From assembly GCA_964646515.1 (NCBI GenBank), contig CAZYES010000006.1:1-39331 (forward strand): a DNA stretch of 39,331 bases. The letters run 5' to 3'. Source of the stretch: C7867-002 sp964646515. Lineage in GTDB: Bacteria; Patescibacteriota; Minisyncoccia; Phycocordibacterales; PALSA-1337. Below, in pieces: positions 6,807-13,146 of the stretch. The notes below the pieces were generated by a model. That model did no database searches. It was given only the letters and a program-made list of their open reading frames with translations, and was not told the DNA's origin. Position 1 is the stretch's first letter; every line of letters starts with the position of its first letter. A program made the position numbers and the translations under genes.

Positions 6807-8363
6807 ATGACTAAATATTTTATCTACTGCCGAAAATCAAGTGAGGACGAGGAAAGACAAGTTTTGTCTATTGAGGCCCAGCTCACGGAACTTCGCGAGT
6901 TTGCCAAACAAAATAATCTTTTCGTGGTCAAAGAGCTTTACGAAAGCAAAACCGCCAAAGAGCCGGGCCGAGAAGTTTTTAATTTTATGATGTCGGAAAT
7001 TGAAAAAGGCAACGCTTCGGGAATTTTAGCGTGGAATCCCGATAGATTAGCCAGAAATTCGATAGACGGCGGACGAGTTATTTATCTTGTGGATACTGGA
7101 AAAATTATCTCGCTAAAATTCCCCACATTCTGGTTTGAAGCGACACCGCAAGGAAAATTTATGTTGTCTGTCGCTTTCGGACAAGCAAAATACTACACCG
7201 ACAATTTAAGAGAAAACATTTTGCGGGGAATTAGACAAAAAATTAGACGAGGCGAACTTTCGGCAAAAGCCCCGCTCGGATATTTTAACGAACCTCGTTT
7301 GAGAACTATTGAACCAGACAGAAAAACTTTTAACAAAGTGAAAGAAGTTTTGCGGGCTTTTGCCACCGGAAACTACACGCTCACCGCCATTCAAGGCAAA
7401 ATGTTTTCTCTTGGCTTGGTTGGCAAAGATGGAAAACCACCTCATCTTTCTACCATTCAAAAAATCCTGACCAATCCGTTTTATTACGGACATTTTCGCT
7501 ATCGTGGCGAAATTCATCAAGGAAGTCATAAGCCAATGATTTCAAAGAAACTTTTTGACCAAATACAAGAAGCGTTGATAACAAACGGCAAGCCCCGCAA
7601 AAAGCGAGGACCGAAAAATTTCCAATTTCTCAATTTTGCGCTTTGCGGAGAGTGCGGATATGCGATAACAGCAGAACGCCACATCAAGAAAAGCGGACTA
7701 AAATTTGTATATTATCGTTGCACCCACAAAAGTAAAACGCAAAATTGTTCTCAAACTCGCTTTTTGCGGGAAGAAGTTTTAACCGAGCAAGTAAAAAAGA
7801 GCTGTCAAAAAGTTTCTTTGCCCGATGTTTGGCGGGAAAAATATCTTGCCAAAGTTAAAGAATGGGAAAATGAGAACCGCCAAACATCAAACCTTTTCGC
7901 TCAAAATCTAAAAACCGAACTTTCCGCCATTAAAACAAAAATAGACCGGCTTATGGACGGCTATCTTGAAGGCAGTTTTGAACTGGCGGAATTTCAGGAA
8001 AAGAAAAACAAACTTATGGCGGAAAAGAAGAATATTGAGGAAAAATTATCTGATTTTGAGCGAAAAGGAAATCATTGGCTCGAACTCACCAGAAACTGGA
8101 TTTTAGAGGCCAACCAAGCCAAAAATCTCATTTTGTCTGAAAATTTTTCGGAAATGAAAAATTTTCTCAAAACCATCGGCTCGAACCGCCGCCTTGCGGC
8201 GGGAAAATTGGCGATTGATTTCAAAAATCCGTGGAATTATCTTGCCGAAATGCCTGCCGAAGCGAGGGGCGAAGCCCCGAGCGAGGCAAATTCCGCTGTA
8301 AATAAACTTTGGTGGACCTATGGGGAATCGGACCCCAGCCTCGGCAATGCGAATGCCGCGTAA
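6807..8363 (+). CDS. large serine recombinase (integrase)
   Basis: A 518-residue site-specific recombinase, likely the integrase of the element. The N-terminal resolvase domain shows YCRKSSEDEERQ, with Ser11 the probable nucleophile, and NPDRLARN with catalytic-site Arg. A recombinase domain (about 140-260) follows, then a zinc ribbon (CGECGY...YYRCTHKSK...CSQ), a coiled coil (about 360-430) and a short tail. The last 15 residues after LWW are encoded antisense to the tRNA; in a circular form they would be replaced by 15 residues ending FEQNPE. RRLAAG and ARGEAPSEA near the C-terminus are encoded by palindromes. Confidence 0.93.
   Translation: MTKYFIYCRKSSEDEERQVLSIEAQLTELREFAKQNNLFVVKELYESKTAKEPGREVFNFMMSEIEKGNASGILAWNPDRLARNSIDGGRVIYLVDTGKIISLKFPTFWFEATPQGKFMLSVAFGQAKYYTDNLRENILRGIRQKIRRGELSAKAPLGYFNEPRLRTIEPDRKTFNKVKEVLRAFATGNYTLTAIQGKMFSLGLVGKDGKPPHLSTIQKILTNPFYYGHFRYRGEIHQGSHKPMISKKLFDQIQEALITNGKPRKKRGPKNFQFLNFALCGECGYAITAERHIKKSGLKFVYYRCTHKSKTQNCSQTRFLREEVLTEQVKKSCQKVSLPDVWREKYLAKVKEWENENRQTSNLFAQNLKTELSAIKTKIDRLMDGYLEGSFELAEFQEKKNKLMAEKKNIEEKLSDFERKGNHWLELTRNWILEANQAKNLILSENFSEMKNFLKTIGSNRRLAAGKLAIDFKNPWNYLAEMPAEARGEAPSEANSAVNKLWWTYGESDPSLGNANAA
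8183..8315 (+). repeat. element right end (arm B)
   Basis: 133 bp ending at the GTGG core (8312-8315) inside the tRNA 3' end. It is identical to the reverse complement of 6533-6665, encodes the recombinase C-terminus and includes a GGGGC-GAA-GCCCC hairpin. Confidence 0.9.
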
Positions 8364-8383
8364 TACCACTTTACTATAGGCCC
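8310..8383 (-). tRNA. tRNA-Ala(CGC), integration site
   Basis: Cloverleaf: acceptor GGGCCTA/TAGGTCC with the alanine identity pair G3-U70, D stem GTA/TAC, anticodon stem CGGCA/TGCCG with loop TTCGCAT (anticodon CGC), T stem TGGGG/CCCCA, discriminator A and CCA. The T loop is TCCGATT, so position 55 is C instead of U, which would remove the pseudouridine. The CCA comes from the element: the rejoined pre-insertion site would read A-CAA. It overlaps the recombinase 3' end. Confidence 0.88.
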
Positions 8384-8423
8384 GTTTTTACCTTCTATTG
8401 TCATATCTCCATGTATATGACTG

Positions 8424-8494
8424 TCGGGCTGCCGGGAATCGAACCCGGACCTCATCCACCCCATGGATGTATACTACCACTATACTACAGCCCG
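8424..8494 (-). tRNA. tRNA-Pro(GGG)
   Basis: Acceptor CGGGCTG/CAGCCCG with the C1-G72 pair typical of bacterial tRNA-Pro, anticodon stem CATCC/GGATG with loop ATGGGGT (anticodon GGG), T loop TTCGATT, discriminator A. No CCA is encoded. Confidence 0.93.
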
Positions 8495-8634
8495 TTCTCG
8501 ACGATTCAATTCCGTATCATTAGAAGCTTAATTGAACATTACTCATTTGCATTTATCCGTTGGCAACTATAATAGATTACGACACTTTTGAAAATTACTC
8601 AATTTATGTTATCGTCATATATGACTGATTTATT

Positions 8635-8710
8635 GGGCCATTAGCTCAATTGGTAGAGCGTTCCCATGGCATGGGAAAGGCAACCGGTTCGAATCCGGTA
8701 TGGTCCACCA
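8635..8710 (+). tRNA. tRNA-Ala(GGC)
   Basis: Acceptor GGGCCAT/ATGGTCC with G3-U70, D stem GCTC/GAGC, anticodon stem TTCCC/GGGAA with loop ATGGCAT (anticodon GGC), T loop TTCGAAT. ACCA is encoded at the end. Confidence 0.95.
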
Positions 8711-8777
8711 CAATTAAACAGAAGGCTATAGAAAGTTTTACATCTTCGGGCGTTTGGATTTGGAATATCATATGCAT

Positions 8778-9290
8778 TTATTTATTCCGTAAATTTTGCT
8801 CGATAGTTTTCCTGTACTTCGTAAAACTCTCCATACCATACAATGCGCGTCTTTTTTCCAATTCTTCAGGATTTTCTATTTCTATGAATTCAAAAATTCC
8901 ATCCTTATCTATTTTATATTGAGTGCCATATAGCTGTGGTCGGCCTTGAATAACTCGTGATTTATCAATCATGTATGGGATATCTTTCCTCTGGATTGAA
9001 CTCGCGTCCATGTTCTCCATAGTTTTTATCGAATTATTCAATAACTCCAGATCTCCAGAATGTAATATAACTAAAACTGTCGTTCTATAAGCTTTTTCCG
9101 ATGTAAGCTGGATAGTCGGGAATCCAATTTCTCCGATAATATCTTTTATGGTATTAACATTATTAATATTGATTTTGGTCAGTTCAGGTGTCGATATCTT
9201 CCCAGACTCAAAATCCTTTATGGCCCGCTGATCTATATCATGGATTTTTTCTAAATCGACCGTGTATTTTTTTATCAAATCATTATTCAT
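8778..9290 (-). CDS. DUF6624-like protein
   Basis: A 170-residue soluble protein. The late segment DKSRVIQGRPQLYGTQ and the middle segment IIGEIGFPTIQ...AYRTTVLVILHSGD match what I recall of DUF6624 proteins; function unknown. It has no signal peptide. The gene stands alone: the candidate RiPP locus upstream ends at a terminator (9311-9343). A TATAGT box at 9297-9302 puts transcription start on the ATG at 9290, so the mRNA is probably leaderless. Confidence 0.75.
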   Translation of the reverse strand: MNNDLIKKYTVDLEKIHDIDQRAIKDFESGKISTPELTKININNVNTIKDIIGEIGFPTIQLTSEKAYRTTVLVILHSGDLELLNNSIKTMENMDASSIQRKDIPYMIDKSRVIQGRPQLYGTQYKIDKDGIFEFIEIENPEELEKRRALYGMESFTKYRKTIEQNLRNK

Positions 9291-9310
9291 AGTGATACTA
9301 TATCTTATTG

Positions 9311-9343
9311 GAAAGAAAAGAGCACCCTACGAAAAGGGTGCTC
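9311..9343 (-). terminator. intrinsic terminator of the graspetide-like locus
   Basis: An 8-bp perfect stem GAGCACCC/GGGTGCTC (9320-9327 with 9336-9343) with an 8-nt loop, followed on the minus strand by TTTTCTTT. It lies 20 nt after the precursor stop codon. Confidence 0.85.
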
Positions 9344-9362
9344 AGGCGAAACTCGTGAACTG

Positions 9363-9515
9363 TCACTGTGTGTCGCTGTCACCAGAGCCTTGGTAGAACG
9401 TGTCATTTTCAGACGCGCAACCCTGCTGAGGTGGATCAACCACTTTGACGGGGCAAGTTTCGGCGTGAAGAAACGTAATGGGCGTCTCGTCACGTACTTG
9501 ATTTTTTGTTTCCAT
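9363..9515 (-). CDS. putative graspetide precursor peptide
   Basis: A 50-residue ORF directly downstream of a MvdC/MvdD-like ligase, with an AGGAG ribosome-binding site 8 nt before the ATG and a strong terminator after the stop. The N-terminal part (METKNQVRDETPITFLHAET) would be the leader. The middle has VKVVDPPQQG. The C-terminal 16 residues (SENDTFYQGSGDSDTQ) are rich in Ser/Thr and Asp/Glu, the donor and acceptor side chains of graspetide ester crosslinks. I do not recognise a named graspetide core motif. Gene position and composition support the call; the modification is inferred. Confidence 0.65.
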   Translation of the reverse strand: METKNQVRDETPITFLHAETCPVKVVDPPQQGCASENDTFYQGSGDSDTQ

Positions 9516-9528
9516 ACTTTGTACTCCT

Positions 9529-9545
9529 AGGCTATTTCCCAGCCT
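9529..9545 (-). promoter_or_regulatory. hairpin before the precursor ribosome-binding site
   Basis: AGGCT/AGCCT with a 7-nt loop lies in the 58-bp gap between ligase and precursor and abuts the AGGAG ribosome-binding site. No T-run follows on the minus strand, so it is not a terminator there. It may stabilise or separate the precursor mRNA. On the plus strand it is followed by TTTTT and could stop opposing transcription. Confidence 0.35.
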
Positions 9546-9573
9546 TTTTGTTCGTCATTATTCTACGACATTC

Positions 9574-10566
9574 TCAAGAGGAAAGCAAATTCGCGAGAGC
9601 CAAAGATATCGGATGTCCGACAAGTTGCTCCGAGGGCATCCATTGACCTTGTGGGTTGATCTCAAAAAATGCATAGCCGTTTTTCTTTGAAAAACCCATG
9701 TCGATGCATCCGAATTTGAGGCCCAAAGAGGATACTAACCTAGCGCAATATCCCTCAAGTTCTTGTGGCAGTTTGTGCATGACGTATTTACGTTTAACGT
9801 CATGATGTCTCCAATCGAGATTTAGACCATCGGCGTTTTTCTCGATTATAATTTCTGAAGCAAACACACGGTCGCCGACAACCGTGATTCGAATGTCAGA
9901 ATCCTTGATCACCGCTTCCTGCAATATAAAGGGGCAGTTAGCGACCCTGTTGATATTCTTCAGAAGGAGATTGGTATCAACCACTCTCGTGTAGATCGCT
10001 CGATTTTTTCTGGATTTATCTTCTGGGTCGTGCGTCAACCTGATGTAACTGCTACCGACCGCTTTCATTATGAGCGGTATGCCGGAGTGTCTTGCTATGA
10101 AAGCCTTGACATGTTCCGGCTCATTACTGACGCAGGTCTCGGGCACATTGAACCCGATCTGTTTCGCTAATGCCAACTGGAGCGGTTTACGGTTGGCGAC
10201 TCTCGTGGCTTCAGGTTCAGACACCCACATCACCCCTTTGAGGAAATTTAGCAAACAGCTCAAGGTGATGTCGCTCTCGTTCTGGATATACTTCTGAAGC
10301 AGTGAGACTTTGGTGTTTTTCACCGACCCTTGAGGCCGTCGCCACCAAATACTTTTTATGGAATTATCATCGAATCGTAAATTATCCAATGAAGTCAATG
10401 AGGCGCTGACAGTTTTTTCGAACAGTATTGTGCCATACATTGCTGTTGGAAACTCGCCGAAATTGATAAGGCGGGCTGGCTGGCTAATTTCTACAAGTCT
10501 CTTCATCAGAAACAAGGCGGACTGATCTTTGTCGTGAGATGCTACAATTACAGTTTTATTTTTCAT
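9574..10566 (-). CDS. MvdC/MvdD-like ATP-grasp RiPP ligase
   Basis: A 330-residue ATP-grasp enzyme of the graspetide (microviridin-type) maturase family, which forms ester or amide bonds between side chains of a precursor peptide. The N-terminal pre-ATP-grasp domain has SIWWRRP (72-78). Then come ATRVANRKPLQLALAKQIGF (120-139) with VPETCVSN, the ATP-binding strand IPLIMKAVGSSYIR, LDWRHH (250-255) and the signature FEINPQGQW (301-309). The leader has a good ribosome-binding site (AGGTG) and a recognisable promoter. The candidate precursor follows in the same operon. No transporter or protease gene is adjacent. Confidence 0.85.
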   Translation of the reverse strand: MKNKTVIVASHDKDQSALFLMKRLVEISQPARLINFGEFPTAMYGTILFEKTVSASLTSLDNLRFDDNSIKSIWWRRPQGSVKNTKVSLLQKYIQNESDITLSCLLNFLKGVMWVSEPEATRVANRKPLQLALAKQIGFNVPETCVSNEPEHVKAFIARHSGIPLIMKAVGSSYIRLTHDPEDKSRKNRAIYTRVVDTNLLLKNINRVANCPFILQEAVIKDSDIRITVVGDRVFASEIIIEKNADGLNLDWRHHDVKRKYVMHKLPQELEGYCARLVSSLGLKFGCIDMGFSKKNGYAFFEINPQGQWMPSEQLVGHPISLALANLLSS

Positions 10567-10582
10567 AGATCACCTATGACGC

Positions 10583-10611
10583 ACATTACAATACATTAGG
10601 TAAATTGTAAA
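10583..10611 (-). promoter_or_regulatory. promoter of the graspetide-like operon
   Basis: Minus strand: TTTACA (10606-10611), a 17-nt spacer, TAATGT (10583-10588). The expected transcript start leaves a leader of about ten nt that carries the AGGTG ribosome-binding site. Confidence 0.6.
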
Positions 10612-10678
10612 TAGTTGGGCGAGATACGAGATTATCTGCCTCCAAAATCTGCCATTCAATCTTGAGTCCGATATTTTG

Positions 10679-10751
10679 TGGACCCGAGCGGTTTCGAACC
10701 GCTTGCCTCCTCATTGCAAATGAGGCGCTCTACCAATTGAGCTACGGGCCC
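10679..10751 (-). tRNA. tRNA-Ala(TGC)
   Basis: Acceptor GGGCCCG/CGGGTCC with G3-U70, D stem GCTC/GAGC, anticodon stem CCTCA/TGAGG with loop TTTGCAA (anticodon TGC), T loop TTCGAAA, discriminator A. CCA is not encoded. It reads all GCN codons in principle, including GCG, the codon of tRNA-Ala(CGC). Confidence 0.95.
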
Positions 10752-10928
10752 AAGACTGTGACTAGATTACATGATTTTTATACTTTCTTCAATATATTAT
10801 AAAAAATTTCTTTTATTTTATGGTATGAGTAAATACCTATGTTTGCAATAAAGAGAAGGTTTGCATTTATGGGAATAGTGGTACACTTATAAGTACTAAG
10901 GTCGAATATTAGTAAACTTAATAAATTC

Positions 10929-11027
10929 ATGACCATTATGGCAGAAGAAAACAAAAAATGTCCCGCTTGCGGTCACGAACACTCCAAAACAGATGGTAGC
11001 TGTGACTGTGGGTGCGACGCAAAGTAA
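10929..11027 (+). CDS. tiny Cys-rich (zinc-ribbon-like) protein
   Basis: A 32-residue peptide (29 if the second ATG at 10938 is used). The pattern CPACGHEHSK...SCDCGC holds five Cys and two His, suggesting a single metal-binding knuckle or a metallothionein-like peptide. No strong ribosome-binding site is seen. A weak TATAAG lies upstream near 10890, and an intrinsic terminator follows at 11056. The Cys pattern and terminator argue that it is expressed. It is too short for a firm family call. Confidence 0.6.
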   Translation: MTIMAEENKKCPACGHEHSKTDGSCDCGCDAK

Positions 11028-11055
11028 TAATACAGAACCAAAGTTATGACAAAGG

Positions 11056-11088
11056 CCATCCTATGACAAATAAAGGGTGGTTTTTGTT
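11056..11088 (+). terminator. intrinsic terminator after the Cys-rich gene
   Basis: CCATCC (11056-11061) pairs with GGGTGG (11075-11080, one G-U pair) and is followed by TTTTTGTT. It ends the only plus-strand gene here and faces the coiled-coil gene on the other strand. Confidence 0.6.
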
Positions 11089-11114
11089 ATAGAAAAAAGT
11101 TGATTAAAAATTTG

Positions 11115-11816
11115 TTATGACCCAGTCTTTTCACGATCATTTATATATTTATTTATTATATTTTTTCTGGCTTTATCCCAGGAATCACTTCTGAATGTCA
11201 AGTACTTGGCACCATCATCGTAGGCACTATTTTGTAGATGATCAGATACTTCAAATTCAGTGGCCAAGTCTCTAAGATCTTCAATAGATCTTGGGCTTTC
11301 ATACAGACGGCGAGGGTCTTCGTCTTGGAGTAATCCCAATGCAACAATAGCAATCAGACGGAAATCACCATCGTGTCCTTTCTTGGTTTTATCTGCCACC
11401 AACTTTCTTAATCTAGATTTTGCCTCAGATATTTTATTCCACTTTTCATGACGAGACTTTTTAATATATTTATATTTTTCTTCATATTCCATTTTTGATA
11501 TCTCTACGCCTTTATATTTATATCTGATATCTTTTCCATATCCAGAAATATTAAAGTCAGTTTTTTCTTTTTTTTGTAATGTTTCGTATTCCTCCGATAG
11601 TTGTTCTATTTCTTGTAAAATACTATTTAATTCTTCACCTATTTCATATTTGAGTTTTTCTATGACAATTTCATCAGAAACAAGTCTCGTTAATTGTCGA
11701 TTGTCTTTTTCAACTAGAGATTTTTCATCGTGGCCATGTTTTTTTGCCCACCCTAAAAGTTTGTCACGATTTGTATCGTCTTCGCCTTCTAGTTTTTCAT
11801 ATTCAAATTTTTCCAT
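11115..11816 (-). CDS. coiled-coil protein of unknown function
   Basis: A 233-residue charged protein, no signal peptide. Residues about 50-85 (EIGEELNSILQEIEQLSEEY) and 110-145 look like coiled coils. A more globular C-terminus follows (DFRLIAIVALGLLQDEDPRR, then HLQNSAYDDGAKYLTFRSDS). I do not recognise a family. It stands alone between a convergent small gene and the tRNA-Val gene. Its base composition is more A+T-rich than its neighbours, which fits either an orphan gene or recent gain. Confidence 0.7.
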   Translation of the reverse strand: MEKFEYEKLEGEDDTNRDKLLGWAKKHGHDEKSLVEKDNRQLTRLVSDEIVIEKLKYEIGEELNSILQEIEQLSEEYETLQKKEKTDFNISGYGKDIRYKYKGVEISKMEYEEKYKYIKKSRHEKWNKISEAKSRLRKLVADKTKKGHDGDFRLIAIVALGLLQDEDPRRLYESPRSIEDLRDLATEFEVSDHLQNSAYDDGAKYLTFRSDSWDKARKNIINKYINDREKTGS

Positions 11817-11871
11817 ATTTATGTTTTAAGTTATGATTTGCTAATCTCGAAATTCAATTTACGATTATCAG

Positions 11872-11944
11872 TGCGCCCTAGAGGATTCGAACCTCTGACC
11901 TCACCCGTGTGAAGGGTGCGCTCTGCCAACTGAGCTAAGGGTGC
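11872..11944 (-). tRNA. tRNA-Val(CAC)
   Basis: Anticodon stem CACCC/GGGTG with loop TTCACAC (anticodon CAC), D stem GCTC/GAGC, T stem AGAGG/CCTCT with loop TTCGAAT, discriminator A, no encoded CCA. The acceptor stem GCACCCT/AGGGCGC contains an A3-C70 mismatch; all other pairs are canonical. Confidence 0.9.
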
Positions 11945-11961
11945 CTGTTTCACATCAATGG

Positions 11962-12032
11962 TCGGGGTGCCGGGAATCGAACCCGGACCTCACACTCCCG
12001 AAGCGTGTATACTACCACTATACTACACCCCG
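11962..12032 (-). tRNA. tRNA-Pro(CGG)
   Basis: Acceptor CGGGGTG/CACCCCG with C1-G72, anticodon stem CACGC/GTGTG with loop TTCGGGA (anticodon CGG), T loop TTCGATT, discriminator A, no CCA. It closely resembles tRNA-Pro(GGG) at 8424 and probably arose by duplication. Confidence 0.93.
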
Positions 12033-12143
12033 AACTTTCACTCGCATTGTAAGACATAAACACACAAATGCAAAGCGACAGCCATTGTATCCAAAAGGTT
12101 TTAATTTTTCTAATATGGCACTTGATATAAATCACCAAACTAT

Positions 12144-13133
12144 TTATTTACGCATGGCCAATTCTATAACATGTCTCACCAATTCGTGCGTATCGCTCCC
12201 TATAGCTCTTAAGGCCTTGGGCATGAGTGATTCATCCGTCAGTCCCGGCAAGGTGTTCACTTCTAAGGTGTATATTCCTCTTCTGGGATGAATTATAAAA
12301 TCAGACCTAGAATAATGTCTCAAATTCAAGACGTGGTGTATTTTGCACGCTAATTCTTCGATCGAATGTTTGATCTTGTTGGAAAATGTCGCTGGAACTA
12401 TTCCCGCAGAATCACTATGATATTTGGCCCCATAATCAAAAAAGGGCGCTGTGTGGCGAATCTCAACTGGAGGTAAAGCATATAATTTCTGACCACGAAA
12501 ATCTTCTATAATGCCACAGGTTACCTCAATACCAGAAATGTATTCTTCGATCAACACAGAATCACTGTGTCTAGTAGCCTCCTTGAGAGCAATCGGTAAT
12601 TCGGCATACGATCGGACGATCGAAATCCCGATAGATGAACCGCTAGACGTTGGTTTTACGATTACCGGTAAAAGTAATGTGGAAAAATATTTTTTGACCA
12701 AATAATCTAGATTGCTATTGATCTCTTGTGAAGATACTTCCCTACCCCTTGCCGTTTTTATGCCATGATTTTTTAATATATTTTTAGTAAGGATCTTATT
12801 CATACCTATAGCCGATGCTAACGAATTAGAACCAGTGAACGGTACACCGTGAATCTCAAAAAATCTCTGAACCTTGCCGTCCTCGCCATACTTTCCATGG
12901 AGAGCATTCCAAGCTACGTCTATTCTATGGATAGCCTCATGTGGTATCGTTGCTACGCCATCTATGTGCCATATTCCTTCTCGATCAATAAAAATATCGC
13001 GAGGCTGATAGCGTCCACTATAATATTTATGGAGTTTTTCTAAAACTGTCGATCCAGAGCCCAAAGAGATTTCGTACTCATTGCTTGGGCCCCCTCGAAG
13101 AACACCGACACGAGTCAACATAGTCATAGACAT
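12144..13133 (-). CDS. ddl: D-alanine--D-alanine ligase
   Basis: ATP-grasp enzyme joining two D-Ala for peptidoglycan precursors. About 329 residues: VGVLRGGPSNEYEISL at the N-terminus, VKPTSSGSSIGISIV in the ATP-binding part, EEYISGIEVTCGIIE, and the C-terminal metal/substrate motif LEVNTLPGLT. ATG at 13133 is used here. A TTG at 13154, overlapping the uvrC stop codon and preceded by AAGGGGA, would add seven residues and couple translation to uvrC. Its product feeds the wall metabolism that the peptidases at 28.4 and 36.4 kb act on. Confidence 0.94.
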   Translation of the reverse strand: MSMTMLTRVGVLRGGPSNEYEISLGSGSTVLEKLHKYYSGRYQPRDIFIDREGIWHIDGVATIPHEAIHRIDVAWNALHGKYGEDGKVQRFFEIHGVPFTGSNSLASAIGMNKILTKNILKNHGIKTARGREVSSQEINSNLDYLVKKYFSTLLLPVIVKPTSSGSSIGISIVRSYAELPIALKEATRHSDSVLIEEYISGIEVTCGIIEDFRGQKLYALPPVEIRHTAPFFDYGAKYHSDSAGIVPATFSNKIKHSIEELACKIHHVLNLRHYSRSDFIIHPRRGIYTLEVNTLPGLTDESLMPKALRAIGSDTHELVRHVIELAMRK

Positions 13134-13146
13134 ATTGTACGATATT

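Larger units (their letters stand above)
4023..8315 (+). mobile_element. serine-recombinase element in tRNA-Ala(CGC)
   Basis: A 4.3-kb insertion at the 3' end of tRNA-Ala(CGC). Both ends carry the core GTGG (4023-4026 and 8312-8315) in the same orientation. The recombinase gene lies at the right end and reads into the tRNA. The 166-bp left end and the 133-bp right end both recur inside, inverted, at 6371-6536 and 6533-6665, and are fused there through the shared core as in an excised circle. Removing the element would rejoin the tRNA to ACAAAAA, without an encoded CCA. Cargo: HTH regulator, unknown, VOC protein, DNA glycosylase. The boundaries are seen in sequence; mobility is inferred. Confidence 0.8.

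Noticed and set aside
9305..9493. 62-codon frame on the same strand as the graspetide precursor
   Set aside because: It has no ribosome-binding site and runs through the terminator hairpin; the 50-codon frame at 9363-9515 has both signals in the right place.
8310..12032. CRISPR-like array in the tRNA-rich stretch
   Set aside because: The repeated segments are tRNA T-arms and acceptor stems; there are no regularly spaced direct repeats anywhere in the window.
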